Shown: positions 1 to 8,265 of the stretch, one piece after another
Numbering within the stretch: the stretch's first letter is position 1
How the letters are laid out: each line of letters begins with the position of its first letter
Assembly (NCBI GenBank): GCA_045614605.1
Contig: JAZLDH010000023.1
Coordinates: 1 to 64,000 of the forward strand
DNA from: Onthomorpha sp937906975
GTDB taxonomy: Bacteria; Bacteroidota; Bacteroidia; Bacteroidales; P3
Direction: 5' to 3'
DNA length: 64,000 nt
Program-made: the position numbers and the translations under genes
The notes under the pieces: model-generated
The model's input: the letters and a program-made list of their open reading frames with translations, nothing else
Told to the model about the DNA's origin: nothing
The model's database searches: none

Positions 1-141
1 ATTCAAGGTAAAAAAATGCAAGAGATAGCAGTAAATGATTATGAATACTATATAAATCTGCAAAATTATCCGAAAGGGACATATTTAGTAAACATAATCA
101 CGCAAAAAGGCACTACAAGTAAGAAATTAATAAAACAATAA
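1..141 (+). CDS. C-terminal tail of a T9SS-secreted protein (5' end outside window)
   Basis: Frame 1 is open from the window edge to a TAA at 139-141. The 46 visible residues end in the pattern YPKGTYLVNIITQKG...KKLIKQ. This matches the last two beta strands of the type A sorting domain (Por secretion system C-terminal domain) that sends Bacteroidota proteins through the type IX system to the cell surface. The catalytic part lies upstream of the window, so the protein's activity cannot be stated. A strong hairpin terminator follows, and a decayed copy of this same tail lies about 230 bases downstream. Confidence 0.8.
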   Translation: MQGKKMQEIAVNDYEYYINLQNYPKGTYLVNIITQKGTTSKKLIKQ

Positions 142-154
142 GAAAATCAGTTTC

Positions 155-243
155 TTAAGATTAAGAAAAAAAAGTCAAAGAAAAAATAAAATATTCCTAA
201 GAGAAAATAAATTTTTTCTTTGACTTTTTTTATTTTTTCTTTA
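155..243. repeat. 21-base-phased CWWWG array (array A)
   Basis: Cores CAAAG at 176, CTAAG at 197, CTTTG at 218 and CTTTA at 239 begin exactly 21 bases apart, with a weaker TTAAG at 155 in the same register. Spacers are 16 bases, nearly all A/T. The two arms at 176 and 218 are inverted and form the stem of the terminator after the upstream gene. This is one of nine such arrays in the window. Confidence 0.8.
166..232 (+). terminator. Hairpin terminator after the T9SS gene
   Basis: A long A-rich arm ending in GTCAAAGAAAAAAT pairs with ATTTTTTCTTTGAC at 211-224 and is followed by a T-run. It lies 25 bases after the stop codon at 141. The same bases form part of array A. Confidence 0.7.
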
Positions 244-299
244 CATTTTAAAAAAACATACATAAGCTGTAACAAAATGGCAAAAATACTTGTCTATAT

Positions 300-374
300 A
301 TACAAAGGGAAAAAGCAATAGTAAATACAATTACTCAAAAACTCTCTACAAGTAAGAAATTAATAAAGCAATAA
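300..374 (+). pseudogene. Decayed duplicate of a T9SS C-terminal tail
   Basis: The last 17 codons read VNTITQKLSTSKKLIKQ then stop, against VNIITQKGTTSKKLIKQ at the end of the gene finishing at 141. Nucleotide identity is high over about 75 bases, but the copy carries a 2-base length difference near 310-317 that breaks the frame, and no gene precedes it. It has its own terminator at 380-424. I read it as the remnant of a tandem duplicate whose body was deleted. Confidence 0.65.
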
Positions 375-379
375 TCGGT

Positions 380-424
380 AATAATCTCCAATATAACCAA
401 AAGTTTATTGGAGGTTATTTTTTT
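380..424 (+). terminator. Hairpin terminator after the pseudogene remnant
   Basis: AATAATCTCCAATA pairs with TATTGGAGGTTATT (one G-U pair) across a 12-base loop, and a run of T follows. It sits 6 bases after the remnant's stop codon. Confidence 0.75.
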
Positions 425-466
425 ATTTATTTGTTTCAAGATATTAATCTAATGTAAAAAATGTAT

Positions 467-474
467 TATCTTTG
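467..474 (+). promoter_or_regulatory. Bacteroidota -7 promoter element
   Basis: TATCTTTG followed by C matches TAnnTTTG. It lies 37 bases before the ATG at 512 and probably drives the operon from 512 to 6153. No well-spaced -33 TTTG is visible. Confidence 0.6.
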
Positions 475-511
475 CAAACTATGATTAATTGAATAAAAAA
501 TATAATTAAAT

Positions 512-1444
512 ATGAGAAAGAGTTTTTTAATAACAGCGTTGTTGTTTTTCACTTTGAATGTTTTTGGTCAAAATACCAAGACTTTGGACGATGAGAAAAT
601 GACTGATTTTGCTTATAAGTTAAGTGCTTTACCGTTTAGTGAAAGAGACGTAATAGAAAAGGCGTGTAAACTTTTTGAAGAAACGTTTAAAGGAGATAAA
701 GACGGAGCAGATTGGGGGTATCAACTTCTTTATTATTATCACGAAATAGCGTGTGAGGACAAGACTGTAACTCTTCACAAGACTTTCTCAGATGAGGAAA
801 TTAGAGCGTTGGTTCATGGTGATATTTCTGTTCTTGGTGGTTTGAAAAAGGATATGCAACGTTTTCGTGATGAGTATGGTAAATGGGGTTATCGTATTAT
901 GAGTTATGAGGATACTTCTTACGCTATTGAGGTTCAACCGGCTTTTCTTTATGATAGATATAAAGAGATGCTTACTCCTGAGTATCGTTACTATCGTGGG
1001 CTTTGGATAAAGGAACACGATATTCCTCCTTATTGGCATGCTACTCTTGATATTACTATGGAGGAGTTGTTTAATAGAATAGCGTGGAGAGATGAGTTTT
1101 TGGACGAACACCCAGATTTTATTAGAGAAGACCTTGTTACAAGAGAGATAGAGTATCTTTGTTTCTCTGTTACAAAGGGATTAGAGAATACTCCTGTCTA
1201 TGATGAAAAAGATGTGATTAAACCAGAGTATAAAGCAGGTTTGCAAACCTATTATAAAGCACACCCAAAGACTAAATGGGGACTTTATATGACAGAATAT
1301 GTACATCGTCTTGCTCTAAACAAATATAGAAACAGCAATGAAATTGATACATGGGTGATAAACACGCTTTATCCTCCTGAAAGAAAAAACATAGATCCAC
1401 TTTTGAAATATAAAGATATATTGATAGATAACATAATTGATTAA
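512..1444 (+). CDS. Secreted protein of unknown function
   Basis: This 310-residue protein starts with a clear signal peptide (a basic MRK, then a hydrophobic stretch ending FGQ near residue 20), so it is exported to the periplasm or cell surface. There is no T9SS tail and no lipobox. The mature part is rich in Tyr, Trp, Asp and Glu and has no catalytic motif that I recognise. It is the first gene of an apparent operon with DPP IV, tilS and an M28 peptidase. The next gene's ATG is 13 bases downstream. Export is well supported, but I cannot name the family. Confidence 0.75.
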   Translation: MRKSFLITALLFFTLNVFGQNTKTLDDEKMTDFAYKLSALPFSERDVIEKACKLFEETFKGDKDGADWGYQLLYYYHEIACEDKTVTLHKTFSDEEIRALVHGDISVLGGLKKDMQRFRDEYGKWGYRIMSYEDTSYAIEVQPAFLYDRYKEMLTPEYRYYRGLWIKEHDIPPYWHATLDITMEELFNRIAWRDEFLDEHPDFIREDLVTREIEYLCFSVTKGLENTPVYDEKDVIKPEYKAGLQTYYKAHPKTKWGLYMTEYVHRLALNKYRNSNEIDTWVINTLYPPERKNIDPLLKYKDILIDNIID

Positions 1445-1457
1445 AAATAAAAATTAT

Positions 1458-3605
1458 ATGAAAAAAATCTTAACATTATTATTAGCATTACTAATAGGAG
1501 GAGTTGCATCTTCTCAACAAGAAATTACATTAGAAGATATTTGGACAAAGGGCACTTTCCGTGGTAAAGGAATTGATGGTATTCGCTCAATGAAAGACGG
1601 TAAACACTATTGTATATTGACTCAAAACGCAATAGAAAAATATGATTACGCCAAAGCAAGCAAAGTAGGTGAGGTAGTAAATTTCTCAGGCTTAGACTTG
1701 AAAGGATATGTTGTAGATTATCAATTCTCAAAAGATGAAAGCAAGGTGTTGCTTATTTTAAATCCTGAAATGATTTATCGTCATTCTTACTTGGCTGATT
1801 GTTTTGTTTACGATATTGCAACAAAAAAATTAACCTCTGTTGCAAAAGAGAAAGTGAGATTAGCAGAATTTTCTCCAAACTCTCAAAAAGTAGCATACGT
1901 TTCAAATAATAATATTTTTATCTTTGATATTGCTTCAATGCAAACAAAACAAATCACAACCGATGGTGAGTATAATCACATAATCAATGGTACTACCGAT
2001 TGGGTTTATGAAGAAGAATTTGCAATTACAAAAGGTTTCTTTTGGAGTAATGATTCTGAAAAAATAGCTTACTATAAATTTGATGAAAGTAAGGTAAAAC
2101 AATTCTCTATGACAATATATGGAGATTTGTATCCTATGGAATATGTTTATAAATACCCAAAAGCAGGAGAGGATAATTCAGTTGTAGAAATTTTTGTCTA
2201 TGATTTGAAAAACGATAAAACAAATCATATTGACATGGGATTGAATAAAGATATTTATTTACCACGTTTGCAATGGACTCCTAATGATGAGGTGTTTATT
2301 CACAAGTTAAATCGTCATCAAAATCAATATGAATTATTTATTGCCTCAACTAATGATTTCAAACCAAAGAAAATATATGAGGAAAGAAATCAATATTATA
2401 TTGAACAAGTAGAAGATGTTGTTTTCTTAAATGATAAGAAACACTTTATCTTAAAAAGCGAAAGAAATGGTTATATGAACTTGTATAAAATTGGTATTTA
2501 CGATAGAAATATTGACCCAATTACACAAGAAAAATATGACATTGACCAAATATGTTATATAAATCCTAAGACAGAAGAGATATTCTATACAGCAGCACAA
2601 TCAGAATCTTATAATAGAGAGTTACTTGTGGTGGATAAGAAAAAGAATATCAAAAAAATATCAGGAGAAACAGGAACCTATTCAGCAGATTTCTCAGCAA
2701 ATGGTGAGTATTACATTTCTACTTTCTCAAATACTGACACTCCAACTCAATATACAATCAACAACAACAAAGGAAAAGTGTTGATTGTTTTGGAAGATAA
2801 CAAAGAACAAAAAGAATTGTTGGCAAAATATGGAACAGAAAGAAAAGAATTTGCTAAATTTAAAACCTCTCAAGGAACAGAATTGAATTATTGGATAATA
2901 AAACCAAGCAATATGGAAGCTGGTAAGAAATATCCTTTGTTAATGTATGTTTATGGTGGACCTGGAAGTCAAGAGGTATTAAATTCTCAAAGCAGATTTT
3001 CAGATTATATGTGGTTTCGTATGCTTGCACAAAAGGGATATGTAGTTGCTTGTGTTGATGGACGTGGTACAGGAATGAGAGGAGAGGAATTTAAGAAGTG
3101 TACTTACATGGAACTTGGAAAATATGAAACAGAAGACCAAATAGAAGCAGCAAAATACTTCGGTTCATTAGATTTTATTGACAAAGAACGTATTGGAATC
3201 TTTGGTTGGAGTTATGGTGGTTATATGTCCACACTTTGTATCACAAAAGGAGCAGATTATTTCAAAACCGCTATAGCAGTAGCACCTGTTACTACATGGA
3301 GATATTACGACAACGTATATACAGAACGTTTTATGCGTACTCCACAAGAAAATCCAAAAGGATATGACGAAAACTCTCCAATCAATCACGTTGATAAATT
3401 GAAAGGAAATTATCTTTTAATACATGGAACAGCAGATGACAACGTTCATGTTCAAAACGCTGTGGATTTAACAACAGCATTGATAAAAGCGAATAAACAA
3501 TTTGAACAATTTTTCTATCCAAACAAAAACCACAGTATATATGGCGGTAACACAAGATACCATCTTTATACTTTGATGACAGATTTTATTTTTAGAAAAT
3601 TATAA
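1458..3605 (+). CDS. Dipeptidyl peptidase IV (S9B family)
   Basis: Removes X-Pro or X-Ala dipeptides from peptide N-termini and acts outside the inner membrane. Visible features are a signal peptide (residues 1-20, ending SSQ), a beta-propeller region, and the double-Glu substrate motif in WVYEEEF (residues 182-188). The alpha/beta-hydrolase catalytic triad is Ser585 in GWSYGG, Asp660 in HGTADDNVH and His692 in NKNHS. Its 715 residues match the family. An in-frame TTG at 1437 would lengthen it by 7 residues, but the ATG at 1458 directly starts the signal peptide and is preferred. It lies 2 bases upstream of tilS. Asaccharolytic Bacteroidales use such enzymes for peptide feeding. Confidence 0.95.
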   Translation: MKKILTLLLALLIGGVASSQQEITLEDIWTKGTFRGKGIDGIRSMKDGKHYCILTQNAIEKYDYAKASKVGEVVNFSGLDLKGYVVDYQFSKDESKVLLILNPEMIYRHSYLADCFVYDIATKKLTSVAKEKVRLAEFSPNSQKVAYVSNNNIFIFDIASMQTKQITTDGEYNHIINGTTDWVYEEEFAITKGFFWSNDSEKIAYYKFDESKVKQFSMTIYGDLYPMEYVYKYPKAGEDNSVVEIFVYDLKNDKTNHIDMGLNKDIYLPRLQWTPNDEVFIHKLNRHQNQYELFIASTNDFKPKKIYEERNQYYIEQVEDVVFLNDKKHFILKSERNGYMNLYKIGIYDRNIDPITQEKYDIDQICYINPKTEEIFYTAAQSESYNRELLVVDKKKNIKKISGETGTYSADFSANGEYYISTFSNTDTPTQYTINNNKGKVLIVLEDNKEQKELLAKYGTERKEFAKFKTSQGTELNYWIIKPSNMEAGKKYPLLMYVYGGPGSQEVLNSQSRFSDYMWFRMLAQKGYVVACVDGRGTGMRGEEFKKCTYMELGKYETEDQIEAAKYFGSLDFIDKERIGIFGWSYGGYMSTLCITKGADYFKTAIAVAPVTTWRYYDNVYTERFMRTPQENPKGYDENSPINHVDKLKGNYLLIHGTADDNVHVQNAVDLTTALIKANKQFEQFFYPNKNHSIYGGNTRYHLYTLMTDFIFRKL

Positions 3606-3607
3606 AA

Positions 3608-4936
3608 ATGTTAGAAAAATTTGAATCCTTTGTAAGCGATAATAATTTGTTTTCAAAAGATGATAGAATCCTCATTGCCCTAAGTGGCGGTGTGGATTCT
3701 GTCGTTTTATCACACTTGATGTGTAGAGCAAATTATAAGATTAGTTTAGCACATTGTAATTTTCATTTAAGAGATGAGGAAAGCAATAGAGATGAGGCCT
3801 TTGTTCGCTCTTGGGCGAAGGAGAATAATATTCCTCTTTTCGTAAAAGAATTTGACACCTACCAATATATGAAAGAGAATAAACTCTCTTTGGAAATGGC
3901 AGCAAGGGATTTGCGTTATAATTGGTTTAATTCTCTTTTAGAAAGCGAAGGGTTTACTTGTCTTTGTACAGCACACCATTTAGATGATTCGATAGAGACA
4001 TTTTTTATCAATCTTTTAAGAGGTACAGGTATAGCAGGGCTACATGGAATAAAGGTAAAAAACGATAAAATAGTACGTCCTCTGCTTTTCGCAACAAGAG
4101 AAGAAATACTCTCTTACGCCAAGCAGAATAATATCTCATACGTTGAGGACTCCACTAATTCAGAAACAAAATTTACTCGTAATAAAATTCGTCATAATCT
4201 TTTTCCTGTATTGAGGGAGATAAACCCTAATTTTGAATTTGCCCTAAAAAAAGATATAGAATACCTAAACGATACAGAATTTATTTTCCGTAGAGAGATA
4301 GAGAAAGCAAAAAAAGAAATAATTGAAACAGAGCAAGAGGTAATCAAAATAAATATTTCAAAGTTAAAGCAATTAAATCCTATGAAGATATATCTTTATG
4401 AAATATTGTCGGAATATGGATTTAACGAAACAAATATTAACGATATATTATCTTGTCTTGATGAAATTTCAGGTAAACAATTCTTCTCTAAAACCCATCG
4501 TCTTGTAAAGGATAGGCAGTATATTTTCATAGATGTGATAAAGAATAATACAACTAACGATTTCTTTCTTATAGATAATTGTCAATCATCTTTGATTCAC
4601 CCTTTGAAAATGCAGATTGAGTTATTGAGAGATTTGAAGTTTATAAATATTTCAAAGGATAAAAACATAGCGATGTTAGATGCCGATTTGTTGAAATTCC
4701 CTCTCATACTTAGAAAATGGAGACAAGGAGATAGTTTCGTGCCTTTTGGAATGAAGAAAGAAAAGAAACTAAGCGATTATTTCACCTCAAATAAATATTC
4801 TCTTTTAGACAAGGAAAATCAATGGATTCTTTGTAGTGAAGAAAAAATTGTTTGGTTGGTATCAGAGAGAATAGACGATAGATTTCGCATAAGTAATAAA
4901 ACAAAAAATATCCTTAAAATTGAAGTAGAAAAATGA
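3608..4936 (+). CDS. tilS: tRNA(Ile)-lysidine synthetase TilS
   Basis: Uses ATP and lysine to convert the CAU anticodon cytidine of tRNA-Ile2 to lysidine, so that it reads AUA and is charged with Ile. The N-type ATP pyrophosphatase P-loop SGGVDS is at residues 26-31. It is followed by the family's N-terminal catalytic domain and, near the C-terminus, the TilS C domain with LRKWRQGDSFVPFGMK. The length of 442 residues is normal. The gene starts 2 bases after DPP IV, and its stop overlaps the next ATG by 4 bases, which suggests translational coupling. A candidate substrate tRNA with CAU anticodon lies 1.3 kb downstream at 6231. Confidence 0.95.
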   Translation: MLEKFESFVSDNNLFSKDDRILIALSGGVDSVVLSHLMCRANYKISLAHCNFHLRDEESNRDEAFVRSWAKENNIPLFVKEFDTYQYMKENKLSLEMAARDLRYNWFNSLLESEGFTCLCTAHHLDDSIETFFINLLRGTGIAGLHGIKVKNDKIVRPLLFATREEILSYAKQNNISYVEDSTNSETKFTRNKIRHNLFPVLREINPNFEFALKKDIEYLNDTEFIFRREIEKAKKEIIETEQEVIKINISKLKQLNPMKIYLYEILSEYGFNETNINDILSCLDEISGKQFFSKTHRLVKDRQYIFIDVIKNNTTNDFFLIDNCQSSLIHPLKMQIELLRDLKFINISKDKNIAMLDADLLKFPLILRKWRQGDSFVPFGMKKEKKLSDYFTSNKYSLLDKENQWILCSEEKIVWLVSERIDDRFRISNKTKNILKIEVEK

Positions 4937-6153
4937 AGAAAATAGTGTTGTTTTTCTTTGGTTTAGTGATGTGTTTCTTTGATTTACACTCTCAAAACAC
5001 AGAGATTTTAAACCTAACAAACAAAATAAATCAAGATAGTTTACAACAAAATGTAATAGACTTACAATCCTTTTCCACACGTTACGCATACAGTCCAAAT
5101 AGGAAAGAAGTAGCGGAATATCTCAAAACACGTTTAGAAGATTATGGCTTTGAGGTAGTCTTAGACTCCTTTTTATTACAAACAGGTTGGTTTCCAACAG
5201 CAGCAGACACGCTTTGGCAATACAATGTCATAGGAGAAAAACAAGGATTGTGGGCAAAGGATACAACAATTCACCTAATGGCTCATTACGATTCTCGTTC
5301 CGATATGGAGGGATTTGAGGATTATTTTAATTTTGCCCCAGGAGCAGATGACAACGCAAGTGGAGTAGCAGCATTATTGGAGATTGCGAGAGTGTTTCAT
5401 CAAAACAATATTCAACCAATCAAAACTTTAGTGATAAACTTCTTTGCCGCAGAAGAACAAGGTCTAAGAGGTAGTTGGGACAGAATAGAGAAAATTTCAA
5501 CACCTATTTGGCAAGAAGACATAAAAGCGGTAATCAATCTTGATATGATAGGTTATTGTACAAGCGATTCTACGGATTATGTTTTCGATATCATAACCTA
5601 CGATGGTAGCGAGGCGCTTACTCAAATGGCAATCGATTTTTCAGAGCAATATTCCATATTAGAATATAATGAAACAATGGAAAACAATAACGCATCAGAT
5701 TCTTATAGTTTTTATGCTTACGGAGTGCCAAGCGTCTTTTTGATGGAACACGAGTTTACGCCACATTACCACACCGAAAGAGATGTTTACACCACAATTA
5801 ACTATCATTTTATGCGTGAAATAACAAAAATAGCATTCGCTCTTGCATACGAATGTAGCGTAAAGAACGATTATGGTACAGTAAGCATAGATGAGGTTAG
5901 CAAATCAATATCAGAGGTTAAGATAGTGGGTAATCCTGTTTCAAAAGAGTTGAAATTCTCTTGTAGAAACCTTGATGTGAAAAGTAGATATACAATTTAC
6001 AATCAATCCTCACAAATAATAGCAGAAGGAAGGGTAGAAAACCCAAATGGAATGAATAAAATAGAAATTTCAAACTTAAAAAGTGGAATTTATTTTTTAA
6101 AAATAGCAAGTGAAAATCAAAACATTACAAAAAAACTTGTAGTTTTTAACTAA
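4933..6153 (+). CDS. M28 family aminopeptidase with T9SS sorting domain
   Basis: Zinc aminopeptidase predicted to be secreted by the type IX system. A signal peptide (residues 1-21) precedes the M28 domain. Zinc and catalytic residues are seen in AHYDS (His118, Asp120), GADDNASG (Asp140), AAEEQG (Glu174-175), NLDMIG (Asp204) and HYHTERD (His280). Residues 328-406 form a type A sorting domain with the late motif LKSGIYFLKI and end KKLVVFN. The overlap with tilS (ATGA) places it last in the operon. With DPP IV upstream, the operon looks aimed at peptide degradation, with tilS a passenger. Confidence 0.93.
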   Translation: MKKIVLFFFGLVMCFFDLHSQNTEILNLTNKINQDSLQQNVIDLQSFSTRYAYSPNRKEVAEYLKTRLEDYGFEVVLDSFLLQTGWFPTAADTLWQYNVIGEKQGLWAKDTTIHLMAHYDSRSDMEGFEDYFNFAPGADDNASGVAALLEIARVFHQNNIQPIKTLVINFFAAEEQGLRGSWDRIEKISTPIWQEDIKAVINLDMIGYCTSDSTDYVFDIITYDGSEALTQMAIDFSEQYSILEYNETMENNNASDSYSFYAYGVPSVFLMEHEFTPHYHTERDVYTTINYHFMREITKIAFALAYECSVKNDYGTVSIDEVSKSISEVKIVGNPVSKELKFSCRNLDVKSRYTIYNQSSQIIAEGRVENPNGMNKIEISNLKSGIYFLKIASENQNITKKLVVFN

Positions 6154-6169
6154 AAAAACACCGTAAAAT

Positions 6170-6201
6170 TTTGGTAGATTCAAATAAAGATGGTATTTTT
6201 G
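6170..6201 (+). promoter_or_regulatory. Promoter of the CAU tRNA
   Basis: TTTG at 6170-6173 and TATTTTTG at 6194-6201 are separated by 20 bases, a near-perfect Bacteroidota promoter. The expected start is about 20 bases before the tRNA. Confidence 0.8.
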
Positions 6202-6230
6202 CAAACGCTTTCAGGAAATAACACTGAAAC

Positions 6231-6304
6231 GGTCCCATAGCTCAGTTGGTTAGAGCACCTGACTCATAATCAGGGGGTCCTTGGTTCGAGCCCAAGTGGG
6301 ACCA
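6231..6304 (+). tRNA. tRNA with CAU anticodon, probably tRNA-Ile2 (lysidine-modified)
   Basis: A complete cloverleaf is seen: acceptor stem GGTCCCA/TGGGACC, D arm, anticodon stem CCTGA/TCAGG around loop CTCATAA, T arm, discriminator A; no encoded CCA. Anticodon CAU means Met or, after TilS modification, Ile. The acceptor stem has C4-G69 and C5-G68. To my knowledge these resemble E. coli tRNA-Ile2 rather than elongator tRNA-Met, which has U4-A69 and A5-U68. The Ile2 assignment is therefore an inference. It has its own promoter and terminator. Confidence 0.9.
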
Positions 6305-6311
6305 CGCAAAG

Positions 6312-6346
6312 AAAAGGAGAGACAAAATAAAGTCTCTCCTTTTTTG
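6312..6346 (+). terminator. Terminator of the CAU tRNA
   Basis: AAAAGGAGAGAC pairs with GTCTCTCCTTTT across an 8-base loop, with a T-run after it, starting 8 bases downstream of the tRNA. Confidence 0.8.
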
Positions 6347-6372
6347 TTTTTAGATATAAAATACTAACTTTG
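6343..6372 (+). promoter_or_regulatory. Orphan promoter-like sequence pointing into the 3' end of the WD40 gene
   Basis: TTTG at 6343-6346 and TAACTTTG at 6365-6372 are 18 bases apart on the plus strand, but no plus-strand gene follows. It would make RNA antisense to the WD40 gene. In such AT-rich DNA it could be chance. Confidence 0.35.
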
Positions 6373-6416
6373 CGAAAATAATCAAGAAAATCTTTCCTAA
6401 AAAAATAGAGATTTGT

Positions 6417-7532
6417 CTAAGAATAATAAATGATAGATTTCTTTCCCCAAATCTTAATAATTCCATCTCTTGAACCGCTGATAATTTTTGTGCCATCAGG
6501 ACTATATTTTGCGGTGATTACGCTATTTTCGTGTCCTTTTAAGGTTTGAAGACAATTTCCGCTGTTTGCGTCCCATATTTTAATGGTTTTATCTATGGAA
6601 GAAGAGATAATTTGTTTGCAATCAGGACTATATTGTGCAGAAAAAACGTAAGAAGAATGTCCTTTTAAGGTTTGCAGGCATATTCCTGTGTTTGCTTCCC
6701 ATATTTTGATGGTTTTATCATCTGATGCAGAGACAATATACTTTCCGCAAGGACTATATTCTGCTGTATTAACGCATTTTGTGTGTCCTTCTAAGGTTTG
6801 CAAGCATTTTCCTGTGTTTGCTTCCCAAATTTTAATAGTAGAATCAAGTGAAGCAGAAACAATATGCCTTCCATCAGGGCTATATTTTGCAGAATATATG
6901 TTTCTTTTGTGTCCTTTTAAGGTTTGTAAGCAAGAGCCTGTGTTTGCGTCCCAAATTTTAAGCGTTTTGTCCGATGAGCTAGAGACTATATATTTCCCAC
7001 AAGGACTATATTCCGCCGAATGAACGTAGGAGGTGTGTCCTTTTAAGGTTTTGAGACTTTTTCCGCTGATTGCGTCCCATATTTTTATGTTTCCATTGCG
7101 TAATACGGAGATTATATGTTTTCCGTCTGGACTATATGATGCCGTTTTTGCATCTGCACTATACAACATCTTGCCTTTAAGAGTGTTTGGACTGAATTGG
7201 TCGAAAGTTTGATGGTCTTTGTCCCAGCAAATGCGTTTTCTAACCGTACCTTCATTGCTAAATGATGTTGAAATAAAGAATCGCTTATGCTTTTCTATTA
7301 CTAAACGAAGTTGATAATTGTTTGCGTTCCTTGTTTTAATCATTCTATCTTCCGCAACGCTAAGAATGTATTTCCCATCAGGGCTAAACTCTGCGGAATG
7401 AATGCGACTTTGACTTGATTTAATAGTTTTTACACACACAAAAGAGTCTTGCTTTTGCGAAAAAGTATTTTGAAAAGGGTAGGCAAGAAGTAAAATTACT
7501 AAACAAAAGATTAAGTAAATTTTTCCTTTCAT
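6417..7532 (-). CDS. Exported WD40-repeat protein
   Basis: The 371-residue protein starts with a signal sequence (MKGKIYLIF, then a hydrophobic stretch ending FSQ), so the beta-propeller sits outside the cytoplasm. I count seven clear WD40 blades with the signature SPDGK.I.S.S.D.TIKIWDA..G.CLQTLKGH. One degenerate segment near residues 70-105 may be an eighth blade. The central blades are nearly identical and repeat every 42 codons, visible in DNA as 126-base periodicity, which suggests recent expansion. A 20-residue upstream extension exists in frame, but the Met before the signal peptide is preferred. No partner or enzymatic domain is seen, so it is likely a protein-interaction scaffold. 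Confidence 0.85.
   Translation of the reverse strand: MKGKIYLIFCLVILLLAYPFQNTFSQKQDSFVCVKTIKSSQSRIHSAEFSPDGKYILSVAEDRMIKTRNANNYQLRLVIEKHKRFFISTSFSNEGTVRKRICWDKDHQTFDQFSPNTLKGKMLYSADAKTASYSPDGKHIISVLRNGNIKIWDAISGKSLKTLKGHTSYVHSAEYSPCGKYIVSSSSDKTLKIWDANTGSCLQTLKGHKRNIYSAKYSPDGRHIVSASLDSTIKIWEANTGKCLQTLEGHTKCVNTAEYSPCGKYIVSASDDKTIKIWEANTGICLQTLKGHSSYVFSAQYSPDCKQIISSSIDKTIKIWDANSGNCLQTLKGHENSVITAKYSPDGTKIISGSRDGIIKIWGKKSIIYYS
6440..7125 (-). repeat. 126-base tandem repeats encoding WD40 blades
   Basis: The CCTTTTAAGGTTTG-like segment encoding LQTLKGH recurs at about 6537, 6663, 6789, 6915 and 7041, a 126-base period equal to one 42-residue WD40 blade. Similarity extends over the whole period. 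Confidence 0.75.
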
Positions 7533-7547
7533 TTTATTCCAATTTTT

Positions 7548-7615
7548 CTTTGTTTTAATAAAATAATCCTTTGCTTTACGAAAATAAAACAAAGGATTAT
7601 TTTAAGATTTCTTTG
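7548..7615. repeat. 21-base-phased CWWWG array (array J)
   Basis: Cores CTTTG at 7548, CTTTG at 7569, CAAAG at 7590 and CTTTG at 7611 are exactly 21 bases apart and fill the gap between the barrel gene's stop (7621) and the WD40 start (7532). Confidence 0.8.
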
Positions 7616-7620
7616 ACTTA

Positions 7621-8247
7621 TTAGTCTATTATGCGAGTGTAAGTTAAGCCAAGATTGATTGTGTATTGTGTTTCCAAACGATTGAATCCAAATTGGTAAG
7701 GAAGAGAAAATTCTAATCCGAATCCGTGGCGGTGATCCATGCTTATCATTAAGCCAACTTTTGGTGTGAGTCCAAATCTCCAACCACTTTGTCCTTCAAA
7801 GTCCCTTAAATAATATTCTTCTGTGCTTTCTTCGGTAGAAAGTGAATAATCGTAACGTCCCCATATTGTTCCAATTCCAAGACCTACGTATGGTTTAATT
7901 CTTTCGTTGAAAATATAGTAGTTAAAGTTTAACATCATAGGCACTTGTTGTGATGCCCAGTTGTTTTTTGTTTGAAGAAATGGGCGTTTTATTGCCTTTG
8001 GAACGCAATAGTTGTATCCAAATTCCAATCCTATGCCAAGTTTTGTTTCTTGTAATTGAAACTCCACCGCAAAGTGGCTTCCGTAAATATAGGTGTTGTT
8101 TTTGGCAAAATCTCCAAGGCTCATTCCTCCCGTAGGCTTTATTTGAAAGAATATATCGTAAGGCTCTCCGTTTGCAAGTCTGTGTCTTTGTGCAAAAGAG
8201 CAAAGGCTTGTGAGGATTAATGCTAATATTAAAATTTGCTTTTTCAT
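7621..8247 (-). CDS. Outer-membrane beta-barrel protein
   Basis: This 208-residue protein has a signal peptide (MKKQILILALILTSLCSFAQ) and a mature part of alternating hydrophobic/polar strands with many Gly and aromatic residues, for example GGMSLGDFA, VGLGIGTIWGRYDYSL and FGLEFSLPYQFGF. It ends with a strand closing on TYTRIID. This pattern fits the OmpX/porin-like barrel family common in Bacteroidota. The substrate is unknown. It starts 18 bases after the glnS stop on the same strand and may be cotranscribed with glnS. Confidence 0.75.
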   Translation of the reverse strand: MKKQILILALILTSLCSFAQRHRLANGEPYDIFFQIKPTGGMSLGDFAKNNTYIYGSHFAVEFQLQETKLGIGLEFGYNYCVPKAIKRPFLQTKNNWASQQVPMMLNFNYYIFNERIKPYVGLGIGTIWGRYDYSLSTEESTEEYYLRDFEGQSGWRFGLTPKVGLMISMDHRHGFGLEFSLPYQFGFNRLETQYTINLGLTYTRIID

Positions 8248-8265
8248 AAATTCAAAGTGTTTTAA

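Noticed and set aside
281..288. Minus-strand TATTTTTG as a promoter in the 141-511 gap
   Set aside because: No -33 element at a suitable distance and no minus-strand gene downstream; likely chance in AT-rich DNA.
1437..1457. TTG start giving DPP IV a 7-residue extension that overlaps the previous gene
   Set aside because: The ATG at 1458 begins the signal peptide directly; the extension has no family support.
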